Source of the DNA: Aristolochia californica
Lineage: Eukaryota > Streptophyta > Magnoliopsida > Piperales > Aristolochiaceae
DNA: 64,000 bases
Reading direction: 5' to 3'
Assembly (NCBI GenBank): GCA_029961685.1
Contig: JARWKL010000003.1
Span: 11,813,657 to 11,877,656 of the forward strand
A model generated the notes under the pieces. The model worked only from the letters and a program-made list of their open reading frames with translations. It was not told where the DNA came from and made no database searches. The position numbers were made by a program, and so were the translations under genes. Below are positions 34,801-42,925 of the stretch, piece after piece (position 1 is the first letter of the stretch; every line of letters starts with the position of its first letter).

Positions 34801-37571
34801 CGCTGCGCAGGCTCTTACTACAATGGCTGTCAGGTCGGGTGAGCCCTTCAGGCTGCAGATTTATGAATTTTTACACGCTTTAGCACTTGGTGGAGCACAA
34901 ACTCAATTTTCAGAGATACAAATCAGTAATGGCGAAGATCAAGGTGCTAGTGGTACGGGTCTTGGGTCATTGTTAAGTCCCATGTTAAATGTTCTTGATG
35001 AAATGTACAAAGCGCAGGATGATTTAATCAAGTAAGAGGAACATTTTGGTTTCTGTGGTTGGTTTTGATGTAGTGTGATTTGTCAGAGTTTGGCTTTCCG
35101 CTCCTTCAGGCTAGACATTTGACATGATTATCTTCTGATGGTAGAGTGATTTTATTTTTTTTATGTGTGCAGAGATATTCGTAATCATGATAACAATAAA
35201 CAAGAATGGTCTGATGAGGAGCTTAAGAAACTCTATGAAACCCATGAGAGGCTTCTGGATCAGGTTTCACTGTTTTGTTTTGTTCCACGAGCAAAATACC
35301 TCCCACTTGGGCCAATAAGGTATCTTTTATCTTTTGCATGAAGTAGAGTGGTTAGAGTTCCTAGAGATTATCCATCTCATCTCCTACTGATTCTTACACA
35401 CTGATATTTTGGCACTATACTTTAAAATAACAGAATACTGAAGGTTAAGGTAGTTGAAAATTGTCTTGTGCAATTTTGGTGATATCTTGCCACTCGCTTC
35501 CCATTTCTGATCCCCATTTGATTCATGTTCTGATCCAGTGCAAAACTTATTGACATCTACCGCAACCGACACAATATAAGTGCATCAGCTGGTTTGAATG
35601 ATCCTGCTGTTGCAACAGGAATTTCTGACCTTATATATGAATCTAAGGCACAACCAGCAGAGCCTGATACCCTTGACCCTGACCTTGTGAATGCCTGGGC
35701 AGCAGGCCTCGATGATGGTCAGTGGGGGAGCAATGCACCAGCTATGAATCGGGTTTGAAACTTCAGATCTCTGAGCTTATTGGTCCTTTCATTTGTATTA
35801 GTTTTTATTTTCAATTCATGATTTGCATACAGATTAACATATGTCACAGCAGTTGAAGTGTTCTTGTATCTTTTTTTTTTTTAAATGAAGAGATGACACC
35901 TACTGTTATTCTTTGCAAAATTGACTCTGAAATCCTTTAAAACAAAAAGACTTTGAATAAAAGCATTTATGCCTTTGGGAGCAATATTAATCCAGGTCGA
36001 ACTCTGAGTTTGTCAATGCATTGCACCCCTTCTCATGGCATATTCACCATTTCTGTCTGGCTGAACTGACTTGGTTTCTGTCTTGTAGGTAAATGAGTTT
36101 CTTGCTGGTGCAGGAACTGATGCTCCTGATGTTGAAGAGGAAAACATAACCTCTAGACCGTCTCTAAGCTATGATGACATGTGGGCTAAGACACTTTTAG
36201 AAACTTATGAAGTGGAGGTGTGATTAAGAATTCCTAAGCTGCCTCTTTGCTCTTGGAGACAAGTGTTTGAGATGATATGTGAAAATTAATATGTTTACAC
36301 TACCACTGGTTTTTTGCAGGAAGATGGTGGCAGATCTTCTGGGAGTTCTTCTCCTGAATCAACCGGCTCAGTTGAAACTTCCATATCATCCCATTTTGGT
36401 GGCATAAATTACCCATCATTGTTCAGTTCACGACCTTCAGGCTTTGGGGTTTCTCAACAAGTGGTAATATAGGGCAAACACTCGTAAACAATCTTTTGGT
36501 TTGGTTTGCTGTAAACAATGGGAATAACGGATTAGAACAGTGCTTTTGAGTTTGAAGTTTTGTTTGAGTTTCTGGTGATTACAGAGCTCAATATCAGCCA
36601 CTTATTCGTCTGTCTATTGATTATGTATCTGGTCTCCTTGCTTCTTACATGAAAGTAAAATGCCTGATTAAACTGGGGAAAAAACAGGGCACTCGAACAC
36701 CTCCTGCTGCAAGTAGGTTTAGCGACACTTCTTTTGGTGGTTCGTCTTCAACTTATGAAGAGCTTGAGTCTCCGGTTAGATTTTTTCTTATGATCGATTT
36801 TTTAAAAATAATTTCCCTGCCTTGTAAAGAAAGAAAATAGTCTTTATTTATTATGAAAATCTGGAATCTGTCAAAGTTAGAGAAACAAATACTATGGAGG
36901 GCCTGACTTGATTACCTGTTCAGGTGAGAGAGGACCCACCACCATATACAGCATCTATGCAGAGATTTGAGTCATTTGAAAATCCTATGGCTGCCCGTGG
37001 TGATCAGAGTTTTGGATCTCACTCACAGGATCAGGAAAGAACTTCAGAAAATCCTCAATTTGGAAAAGCTCTTTATGACTTCACTGCTGGTGGGGATGAT
37101 GAGGTGAGATTTTCAGGACAACAGTAAACTGAATGGCTAGTAATGCCTCTTTGGTCGGATGAGTATATAGCTGGTTTCTGATATCTGCCCAACAAAATGA
37201 AGTTGGAGGATTCGTCTGACTGCAGTGATCATGACCAGCATTGTAAATAGTATATGTTTCAGGAGAAGTTTGCATTATTTTATTATGTTTATACACATAT
37301 ATATGCACCTCAACTGCTATTTTCCCTTTTGTAGTTAAACCTGACGGCTGGAGAAGAAGTTGAAATTGATGATGAGGTAGACGGCTGGTACTATGTAAGT
37401 AAACAGATCTGTCCTGAACTTTGGTCATAGTGAAACACTTCTGTGGGTATTCACATCTGATTTTGATTGACACTGCCTTATCCAATCCTGTTTCAGGTGA
37501 AGAAAAAGCGGCCTGGACGTGATGGAAAAATGGCTGGATTGGTCCCCGTTCTCTATGTCAGTTCATCGTGA
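9549..37571 (+). CDS. TASH3: TASH3, SH3-domain subunit of the TPLATE endocytic adaptor complex
   Basis: Plant protein of the TPLATE complex (TSET family; also called TSAUCER), a large adaptin-like scaffold that acts with clathrin and AP-2 at the plasma membrane in endocytosis. I rebuilt 26 coding exons, all GT-AG and in phase: 9549-9791, 11024-11083, 11188-11280, 11384-11612, 11755-11861, 12038-12100, 13230-13330, 14502-14596, 15567-15587, 31525-31620, 31710-31830, 31937-32119, 32247-32440, 32716-32987, 33160-33261, 34140-34316, 34465-34653, 34790-35031, 35173-35319, 35539-35752, 36089-36217, 36320-36463, 36688-36774, 36924-37103, 37335-37394, 37497-37571. They sum to 1207 codons plus stop, close to the roughly 1200 residues of the Arabidopsis protein At2g07360. 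The start ATG sits in GCCATGGCG. The body is helical-repeat (adaptin-like); a Ser/Pro-rich linker precedes the C-terminal SH3. Exon 9 is only 21 bp. No stop or frameshift was met. The exon 22 donor is ambiguous by 3 bases (36460 or 36463). Confidence 0.93.
10842..10877. repeat. (CT)n microsatellite in TASH3 intron 1
   Basis: A nearly perfect run of about 17 CT dinucleotides, following a T-rich stretch. It creates a spurious leucine-serine open frame. Confidence 0.9.
14690..15410. repeat. GC-rich insertion in TASH3 intron 8
   Basis: The flanks contain phrases such as TTACTCTCATCCCCTGAGAAATGATCAACTTACTG and TACTCTCACTCC, typical of a dispersed plant repeat family, around a core (14895-15255) that is far more GC-rich than the intron and full of GGGGGA, CCTTCCCC and GGGAAGAGG words. 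Several overlapping frames on both strands in the core are composition artefacts. Ends and target duplications were not resolved; a non-autonomous DNA transposon is my best guess. Confidence 0.45.
15812..16114 (-). mobile_element. Solo LTR with 5-bp target duplication
   Basis: Begins TGTTGAAAC and ends TTCCAACA, flanked on both sides by AAAAG (15807-15811 and 16115-16119), a perfect 5-base target duplication. The 303-bp body has GA-rich sequence followed by CTATTTATA on the plus strand, which on the minus strand is TATAAATAG plus a CT-rich leader, so the LTR points leftwards. No internal region remains, which is the product of recombination between the two LTRs of an element. Confidence 0.85.
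16180..16700. other. Unusual-composition block of unknown origin
   Basis: Between the solo LTR and the Copia LTR lies about 0.5 kb with more balanced base composition than the surrounding intron and words such as CATAACCCGAGCGGGCGGGCTTTTGG and GCATTAGACGCTCAGTCCGTAGC. It has no recognisable gene. The texture resembles plant mitochondrial intergenic DNA, so an organelle insertion is possible; this is a guess. Confidence 0.3.
16760..17089 (+). mobile_element. 5' LTR of the intronic Copia
   Basis: Starts TGTTGAAATACAG and ends TTTATCA after a CT-rich block (17015-17075). A TGATGTATTTAAGAGAAT phrase at about 16950 could serve as the TATA region. The following ATGGTAGCAGAACTG is a decayed match to the plant initiator-tRNA primer site TGGTATCAGAGC. 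Confidence 0.75.
17640..18314 (+). pseudogene. Copia gag relic (left of nested insertion)
   Basis: Phrases of the UBN2 Gag domain appear in shifting frames: KLNWIKLSELVSF-type start near 17680, WKVKENQDMTWLVNSMEP near 17795 (the W-x-x-x-N-x-x-x-x-W-L-x-N-S-M motif), YFSMKRGVWLVTDYITEVR near 17965, then FLDGLGPDYDTIRAQLL near 18105. The region is cut at 18314 by the insertion of the nested LTR element and resumes at 20498. Confidence 0.7.
18315..18319. repeat. Target-site duplication, left copy (TTATA)
   Basis: TTATA here matches TTATA at 20498-20502 exactly, bracketing the nested LTR element. Confidence 0.8.
18320..18711 (+). mobile_element. 5' LTR of the nested element
   Basis: Begins TGGTGGGGACG and ends CCCGCTTCA, 392 bp. 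The tail from about 18610 is a CT-rich leader. The start of the 3' copy is AGGTGGGGATG, with the first T changed. Confidence 0.8.
18716..18728 (+). promoter_or_regulatory. Primer-binding site (initiator Met-tRNA type)
   Basis: TGGTATCAGAGCC, an exact match to the canonical plant LTR-retrotransposon primer site, four bases after the LTR end. Confidence 0.9.
19753..20060. repeat. 172-bp tandem duplication ahead of the 3' LTR
   Basis: The phrase TTGATGGCTTTTGT followed by AACTCCCCCTTT starts at 19753 and again at 19925. The first copy also contains ATGCCCATTGGGTCCCAGTGGA, which is the beginning of the LTR, so the duplicated unit consists of pre-LTR sequence plus the first part of the LTR. Confidence 0.75.
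20061..20497 (+). mobile_element. 3' LTR of the nested element
   Basis: 437 bp, collinear with the 5' LTR with small indels, ends CCCGCATCA and is followed at once by the TTATA duplication at 20498-20502. Confidence 0.8.
20498..20880 (+). pseudogene. Copia gag end and protease relic (right of nested insertion)
   Basis: Right after the target duplication the Gag reading resumes with a Gly/Arg/His-rich stretch and a KCVHYRRTNHF zinc-knuckle remnant. Near 20836 SWIIDLGASTHMSGM is the aspartic protease signature, with D-S-G-A changed to D-L-G-A. Removing the inserted element with one TTATA copy makes the two Gag parts contiguous. Confidence 0.7.
21117..21970 (+). pseudogene. Copia integrase relic
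   Basis: Contains an LGYPSPKELH remnant of the H-x-R-L-G-H-P-S motif near 21245, FELIHSDAWG near 21380 (first catalytic aspartate block), FVFFIDDF near 21450, a decayed QQNGVVE-like block near 21675, then NRTLLFLMNVP and FGSTCFVH. Stops at 21500 and around 21690 break it. Confidence 0.75.
22450..23140 (+). pseudogene. Copia reverse transcriptase relic
   Basis: YKTKY-like start near 22550, LVAKSYTKAYGVD near 22600, QLDVKN near 22730, LKAIYGLKQ near 22840 and the catalytic VVYVDDIILS near 22980. A stop (TAG) and a frameshift separate the Y-G-L-K-Q block from the Y-V-D-D block. Confidence 0.8.
23340..23925 (+). pseudogene. Copia RNase H relic
   Basis: HLEAAQRILKYLKGALGKGL leads into a GYLNADYIGYKMDRRSTTSYC block in which the usual Y-S/T-D-A-D-W-A-G is changed to Y-L-N-A-D-Y-I-G, so a catalytic aspartate is lost. 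Then [28 protein letters not shown] and an EQLREVFTKPF terminus, followed by the LTR at 23926. Confidence 0.8.
23691..24370 (+). repeat. Tandem duplication, copy 1 (Copia 3' end plus LTR plus flank)
   Basis: From the word AAACTGTCATATTCATAACG to the GTAACATTT at about 24365 this segment recurs at 24397-25071 with only scattered base changes. It contains the last part of RNase H, the truncated 3' LTR and about 200 bp of flank. Confidence 0.9.
24397..25071 (+). repeat. Tandem duplication, copy 2
   Basis: Nearly identical second copy, about 705 bp further on, with an intact repeat of the RNase H end and of the LTR. A 26-bp AT-rich joint (TTTCTAAAAGAAAAAGTAAACTTTTTGG) separates the copies. Its end touches the 3' end of the antisense LINE. 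Confidence 0.9.
25224..25580 (-). pseudogene. LINE C-terminal zf-RVT-type region
   Basis: SLAWKKISLLLPDFKKAIKCYVGNGNSTKLWSDWWIG is the VGNG-x-x-x-x-x-W-x-D-x-W motif found after plant LINE RT domains. It is in the same direction as the RT. Confidence 0.7.
25690..26750 (-). pseudogene. LINE reverse transcriptase
   Basis: DFRPISLTTNTYKILARILSNRL opens the non-LTR RT domain; QSAFIRGCNILDSAM, LKLDFEKAFHQVNW (first catalytic aspartate; usual F-E-K-A-F/Y-D has H for D) and then a frame change at about 26340, giving GDPLSPFIFTLI and LQYADDTIFF (the A-D-D catalytic box). A further frame carries AGKLVLTKS and FLWGG of the thumb. The changed F-H-Q residue and the frameshifts argue for a dead copy. Confidence 0.85.
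26800..26970 (-). pseudogene. LINE endonuclease N-terminal fragment
   Basis: Reads MIVLSWNVRGI near 26967, the W-N-V/C-R-G start of the apurinic-type endonuclease that nicks the target, then ILIETSCK (normally L-x-E-T-K). After about 60 residues the reading stops, and the RT frame starts within 100 bp, so about 400 residues of endonuclease and linker are deleted. Confidence 0.75.
27190..29471 (-). pseudogene. LINE ORF1-like region with DUF4283
   Basis: Frames in two phases from 29471 downward. The first is Gln/Arg-rich with a GWQTIVSRSSRRR block. Around 28560-28310 a DUF4283-type stretch reads RGNKWLIAFRSKEDRRVL and HMENWAPSHPITGHWMTIRGIP, the fold plant LINE ORF1 proteins use to bind RNA. 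The remainder is Pro/Ser-rich and includes a 108-bp in-frame tandem repeat (36 residues, 27305-27520). Confidence 0.7.
27305..27520 (-). repeat. 108-bp tandem repeat in LINE ORF1
   Basis: Two copies carrying the words GGTTGGACAAAGGATGGTGGG (at 27351 and 27459) and GATTGTTTGGGG. On the minus strand it encodes two 36-residue units with LSNPIGFNESHL. Confidence 0.85.
29491..29811. other. Intron sequence between LINE and LTR-like piece
   Basis: No gene. Near 29798-29811 CTGTTCTGATACTATG on the plus strand resembles, in reverse, a plant LTR primer site (AGTATCAGAAC against GGTATCAGAGC). Confidence 0.4.
29812..30153 (-). mobile_element. Possible LTR, minus orientation
   Basis: Starts TGTTGAATTTCTGG directly next to a primer-like site, and loses LTR character around CTTCAATA at about 30153. 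Ends are not a clean inverted repeat and no target duplication was seen, so this is tentative. Confidence 0.4.
30340..30870 (-). pseudogene. LINE-type RNase H fragment
   Basis: Minus-strand frames read WLKLNSNGNSSEIPRP near 30815 (the W-x-K-x-N-x-D-G-A start of plant RVT_3 RNase H, with D changed to N), then a later frame with EGDSMVV-like and SWFSSGKLPPWRFLPIHDEI. The order continues leftwards to about 30400. It is separate from the LINE at 25-29.5 kb and upstream of it, so it comes from another insertion. Confidence 0.65.
30871..31524. other. End of intron 9, no feature beyond a poly(T) tract
   Basis: A run of T at about 31050-31066 and AT-rich intron sequence leading to the exon 10 acceptor. 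Confidence 0.5.
37068..37571 (+). other. TASH3: SH3 domain of TASH3 (exons 24-26)
   Basis: About residues 1152-1204. ALYDF, the opening SH3 signature, lies at the end of exon 24; the D-D-E then L-N-L-T-A-G-E-E-V-E-I and D-G-W-Y-Y run in exon 25 supplies the acidic RT-loop and the tryptophan of the ligand groove; exon 26 gives K-K-K-R-P-G-R-D-G-K-x-G-L-V-P-V-L-Y-V, where the usual P-x-N-Y-V is P-V-L-Y-V. SH3 domains bind proline-rich peptides. The protein ends three residues (S-S-S-type tail) after the domain. Confidence 0.88.
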
Positions 37572-38110
37572 TAGCGGCTTCTCAAATATCATCTTTCCTT
37601 TTCTGGCTGCCCAAATTGCTCGAGCCTCCATCTGTATCACACCTATGTTCCACTTGGGAGGATTTCTACTTGTTGGTGGAGTAGGTTCCTGTGAAATATT
37701 TGCTGGAACTTCATTTTTTTTTTTTTGTTCTGGTGCCTTTTGGGGCTGATTCTTCATGCTTGGCCTTCATATGTGTCCTGCTTTGCCTTCTTATTTGGCA
37801 GCTTACAATGGGATCCTGGCTTGCATCTGCTACAGACCTCACTTCTGATTGGCCATTTCCTGCATTACCTGAGGTTTTTTTGTAGGGTCGAGTATCTATT
37901 CTTTGTGTTTATTCGGTTTTGGTTCTAACTTCTGACAAACTGCCGGTTGCAACATCGGGAATGTAATATTTGATTCTTATGAGAAGGTGTGGCGCTATTG
38001 AGCGTCTACTGTAATACGGAAACAGCTGATTTAATGCTTTATATTTGCGAGTCCAGAGTTTATTAAATTGTTCTGGGGGTCTGTGTCCAACTGGCAAATG
38101 TAATTTATGT
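37572..38110 (+). other. TASH3: Probable 3' UTR of TASH3
   Basis: Follows the TGA at 37569-37571 without an obvious new gene. No unambiguous AATAAA near a fitting cleavage site was seen, so the end is approximate. Confidence 0.45.
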
Positions 38111-38310
38111 GGGTAACAATACATTCTTTAGGTAGAGAGGATTCGCAACAAAAAAGGGGAAGTTCTGGTGTTCGTTTTGAGAGGATTAAGAGGTATTGTT
38201 ATAGAAATATTACCGTTCTGGTTCTGCAACAACGTCGATTCGTCTTCTTCTCTGCACAGCCTTTCTCAGCGTTGAAAGAGCAGATTGTGCAGAAGTTTAA
38301 TTTTGCAGCA

Positions 38311-38460
38311 GCAGATTTAATGATGGGTGATTTGAAACCTGTTTCGTAAACAGAGGTTAATAATTGCTGTTGCAGATTTAATGACGGATGATTTGAAACC
38401 TGTTTCGGAAACAGAAAGGTTAATAATTGCTGTTGCAGATTTAATGACGGGTAATTTGAG
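38311..38460. repeat. Short tandem repeat, about 62-bp unit
   Basis: GCAGATTTAATGAYGGRTRATTTGA-type words start at 38311, 38372 and 38434, with GTTTCGTAAACAG or GTTTCGGAAACAG and GGTTAATAATTGCTGTT between, giving about 2.4 copies. Confidence 0.8.
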
Positions 38461-38953
38461 AGCTCTTCTTGTTAATGACTCGCAGAACTGGGGCGTGAAG
38501 AGTGGGCAGGAAAAAAATGGTAGGTGAGATTACAGGAACAGTGGCAACCGATCTACTACTGCAGGCTCAGAAGGCATTCAACTAGCGGAAAACACGTGTC
38601 GTATGCATGGGGGAACTAAATAATACTTGTGTTGACATTGAATGTTTTTTTGTCAAACCATTCACCAATCACATAAAATAAATTAAATAATATCTTAAAT
38701 AGTCAAGGTTTATATTTCGTTATCTACAAAAGATATTCGTCCTCCTACATACACTAAATGCTGGCAACCTCTCCTAGCTACAATGGACCTAATGCACTTC
38801 TTAGATGTGCATACTATTAAGATGGGATTCATCTGATTCATCGATATAAATCAGGTGATTGTGTACCACTAACGATGTCAGGAAATAAACTGAGTAATAC
38901 GGCCGAAATTCATCTCCTGATTCAAGTTGACAAACCCCCACCCCTCCCTCCCC
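38461..38953. other. Spacer, no feature seen
   Basis: No open frame with family signature. Ends in a CCCCCACCCCTCCC run next to the LTR start. Confidence 0.45.
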
Positions 38954-39290
38954 TGTTGAACGTAGGTTGACTCCCCTCACATTGTTTTTTATGATAACAT
39001 ATACATATGGTATTTCAAATACTTCACCTTCAAGAGTATTTCAAGGTCTAATACTTCAAAGTCAAATTGAAGACTTCAAGCAAAATTGAAGCTTGAAGAA
39101 GCATCCGCAAAGAAGAAGACAACGAGAACACTCGAGTTCAAGCATCAAAGACATACGTTTAAACTCAGTCAATATTTGTAAGAGAGTATTCTAACTCCTA
39201 TTCCTTAAGTATTTGTGAGATCAGAGTTTTAATATATAATTTGCATATAGACATGTTTAGAATTACCATACATACCACTTTGAAACATGT
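38954..39290 (+). mobile_element. 5' portion of Sirevirus-like LTR
   Basis: Starts TGTTGAACGTAGGTTGACT. It corresponds, in reverse, to the right edge of the inverted LTR (45403 back to about 45050), sharing CGTAGGTTGACT, AGTATTTCA-type and GAAGCTT-type words and TAAGAGAGTATTCTAA. Breaks off into coding sequence of integrase. Confidence 0.7.
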
Positions 39291-41334
39291 TAAAGTTGTG
39301 AACACCGCATGTTATATCATTAATCGAGTAAATATAAGGCCACAAAACTCTGTATAAGTTGTATACGGGCACCCTTCCAAACATTACTTATTTCAAAACA
39401 TTTGGGTGCAAGGCATTCATATTGAAAGAACCAAAGGAAAAATGAGGAAAATTTGACTCTAGAGCTGATATAGAAGTTTTCTCGGGTTATTCTACTCATA
39501 ACAAAGCTTGTAGAGTTTATAATAAGACATCTATGAGAATAGAGTTGGTTCATGTTCAGTTTGACGAATCTGATTCGCCAAATCCTGCTCCAACTCCAAT
39601 ATCTGAAGACGAAGAGGAAAATTTCAACCTTAAGACCAAAATCTTAAAGAGAACCCAATTGACCAAAATAACCAAGAAGAGCCACCTATGGAGCCTAAAA
39701 ACTATTTTATTGCTGATCATCCTCTAGAACAAATTATTGGTGACCCTAAAGGCAAAATTGCAATTAAAAGAGCAACTCATGTGACTATGGCAAGTAGTGC
39801 CTTTGTTTCTCAAATAAATCCCAAATGCTTTGTCGATGCTGGAAAAGATGATTTTTGGATTATGTCAATGCAAGAAGAACTGAATCAATTTGAAAGAAAC
39901 AAAGTTTGGACTCTAGTACCTAGACCCGAAAATCAACAAGTCATTGGAACAAAATGGGTCTTTAAGAACAAAGCGAATAAAGAAAATCAAGAAGTGGGAA
40001 ACAAAGTTAGGTTAGTTGTCGAAGGATATAACCAAGAAGAAGGTATAGATTTTGAAGAAACCTAAGCACTTGTAGTAAGACTATAGCCAATTCAAATCCT
40101 CCTAGCCTATGCTTGCCACATGAAATTCAAGTTGTACCAAATGGATATAAAGAGTTCATTCTTAAATGGGTACATACAAGCAGAGGTATATGTTGAACAA
40201 CCCGAAGGATTTGAAGACATAAGCTTGACCATATATACAAATTACATAAAGCATTATATGAGTTAAAGCTAGATCCAAGAGTGTGGTATGAAAGATTAAA
40301 CAAATTCTTTGAAAAGAATGGCTATGAGAGAGGAAACATAGATAATACTCCATTTTCTAAGAACCATGATCAAGACTTGACTATCGTGCAAATTTATGTG
40401 GATGATATCATATTTGGTTCTACAAATCCCTCTTGTTGTGAAGAATTTACTAGTGTAATGAAAAATGAGTTTGAAATGAGTTTAATGGGTAAACTCACAG
40501 TCTTCCTTGGTTTTCAAGTAACTCAAACCAAAAATGACATATTCATAAATCAGTCCAAATACATTAAGGGATTGCTTAAGAGATTCAACATCGAAAATCT
40601 TAAGTCAATTAGCATACCCATGAGTTCATCCTTGAAACTTGACTTAGACAACTTTGGTAGGATCATAGATCAAAATTTGTCTAGAAGCATGATATGATCT
40701 CTACTTTACATTTCAGATAGTAGACCGGATATAATGTTCTCGATATGCCTATGTGCTAGATATCAATCTGATCCTACAAAATCTCACGTAGTGGAAGTAA
40801 AAAGAATTTTTCATTATCTACTTGGGACACCCAACTTAGGTCTTTGGCACTCAAACTCTTCAACAATTGATCTAGTCGGTTACTCAGATGTTGATTTTGC
40901 CAATTGCAAAATTGGCAGATAGAATACAAGTGGTAGTTGTCAATTACTTGGAAATATGCTTGTCTCTTGGTTTTCCAAGAAACAACACTTAGTTGCACAC
41001 TACCGAAGCGGAATCCATAACATGTGGAAGTTGTTGTGCTCAACTTCTTTGGAAGAAATAGTAACTAGATGATTATGACTTAGAGCAAAAATAAATTCCA
41101 AGCCATTGTGACAATATGAGTGCCATAAGTTTAAGTAAGAACCCGGTTCACCACTCTCGGTCAAAACACGTAGAAATTAGATATCATTTTATCAGAGAGT
41201 TGGTCCAAACCAAGGTTGTTAGAATTGATTTTGTTCCCACTGAAAATCAATTAGCAGATATTTTTACAAAGCCATTAGGATTTGACTGTTTCTCTAAGCT
41301 TCAAGGAGAACTAGGCATGAGCAAGCCACATTGA
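39291..41334 (+). pseudogene. Sirevirus-like pol relic (integrase end, RT, RNase H)
   Basis: NTACYIINRV near 39300 and FGCKAFILKEP near 39400 are the integrase C-terminal part. The RT begins near 39810 with CFVDAGKDDFWIMSMQEELNQFERNKVW and continues IGTKWVFKNK; after a stop near 40063 and a frameshift, QIYVDDIIFGSTN (catalytic Y-V-D-D) lies near 40392. YSDVDFANCK near 40880 is the RNase H block, and NQLADIFTKPL near 41250 ends it. At least four frame breaks. Confidence 0.85.
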
Positions 41335-41518
41335 TTCACATCGATTGAAAAACTAGAGCTTCGTGCACACATCCCATAATTACAGTGCCAAAAAAGTGAA
41401 ATAGAAGTCAAAATATCACATTTCAATCACTTTGCTAAGGTCATTGATCGATTAATGCCTATTGGTTGATCGATCAACTTAAGCGATTGATCGATCATTC
41501 ATTGCACAAACAAAGAAG

Positions 41519-42455
41519 ATGAAGAGTCACATTCGAATTTTCAACCAATCTCTTCATCCCAAATCATTTCAAAACCCATTCCAACGATTTTCCCAAGCTC
41601 CAGTGACCCCAAACTCTTTTGAGAGATTTTTCTTTAAATCCAAGGCTAAAACCCTCATTTCTTCCATTTTCTCTCCAAAACCAAATCAAGCAACATGGTG
41701 AGAACAAAGGTCATGGCAAAGGAGAAGACTCCAAGGAAAGAGAACGATATTTGCAAGGAAATGCCAAATTGGAGGGAGTACTTCCATAATTGATCTCAAA
41801 GAGAAAGGTATGTCTCTACTTCTGCCCCAAAGAGCATCGTTAAACTGGGAAGTAGATATTTCCTTTTGTGAAAGGGAAATAGATGACTTTGCAGAGCTCT
41901 TCCAGGCTTACAAAGGTTTTTTGGAGAGAGCGGGGTCCGTGTATCCCCTTCTATTGAAGTCGTTTTATACGAACTTTGAAATTAAGGAGTTTGGGCCTCA
42001 CAATCTTAAGATTTCTTCCTATGTGAAGAAAATGCCCATCTCTATTCAGAATCTTGCTCTGAATAATCTCTCCGACTCCATCGTCACAAGCATAACAAAG
42101 ATATATTAAGGAGAATTGGCTGGAGGATCTCCATGAGGATCTCCTTCAAAACATTCAAGATGATATTTTCACTATCTTTAGACGGACAATAGGGAGTTCC
42201 CACAAGGTGAGAATATGGGACCTCACTATGCCACAACGAGTCACCATGGAGATAGTGACTCATGTATTAAATCCTAGGAAGGGAACCTTCTCTCAACTGG
42301 CAACGACCGATATTTTTTGGTTGATGGCTATCTTCTGGAAAGTCCCTCTGGATTACAAGTATTTCATGGCCAATAGGATGACTGATATAGTTGTTAACTC
42401 AAAGGTGAGTAGTCTACTTTTTGCACGAGATTATTGTCATCCTTCTTCACAGTAG
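41519..42455 (+). pseudogene. ORF downstream of pol in Sirevirus-like element
   Basis: Three broken frames follow RNase H: a basic Ser/Phe-rich start (MKSHIRIFNQS), a helical middle part (FAELFQAYKGFLERAGSVYPLLLKSFYTNFEI) and LTMPQRVTMEIVTHVLNP with KVPLDYKYFMANRM. The A/V-Y-P-x-L-x-K-x-F-Y-x-N phrase is typical of the plant-transposon-type ORF often seen after pol in Sireviruses; function is unknown, and the envelope-like label sometimes used is not supported by any signal peptide or membrane span here. Confidence 0.5.
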
Positions 42456-42483
42456 TGGTGTAGACCTCTTATCAATTATACTT

Positions 42484-42925
42484 GCAATGCATAGCCAGAG
42501 AGAATCTCAATTGATCGATCATCTATTGGAAATTATAGATCAACTTAACTTTTCTGGACCAATGGTAATATATTGATCGCATCAATAAATCAATGGTCTG
42601 ATTTTTGTCAACAAGCAAATAACAGCTAGTTTGCGTTGGGAAAGTTGTAAATACTCCACCAAATCGTGAGTAATGAAGAGAATGAGCATTTATTGATATA
42701 TCTTCTAGCTATAAATCTTTATCTTACAAATTCCCTTCAAAAGTGTTTTAGAGAGAAAGAGAGAGTACCTTAACTTTGAAAAACCTTTTATCTATTTCAA
42801 TCATCCTTGCAAGCATCATAGTATAAACTCCTTAATCATTCCACAATGTGTTACAAAGGGGGCAACTTGAATCTCTCAATGATAAGTTAATTTTTCCCTT
42901 TCTTTTGTTACTTAAGGATATAAAG
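42484..42925 (+). mobile_element. Sirevirus-like LTR segment, copy 1
   Basis: Contains TTGATCGATCATC palindromes, then AGCTAGTTTGCGTTGGGAAAGTTGTAAATACTCC, GAGTAATGAAGAGAATGAGCATTTATTG and the GTGTTACAAAGGG word. The same series, slightly changed, follows again at 42926-43400, so two overlapping LTR segments stand in tandem. Confidence 0.6.
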
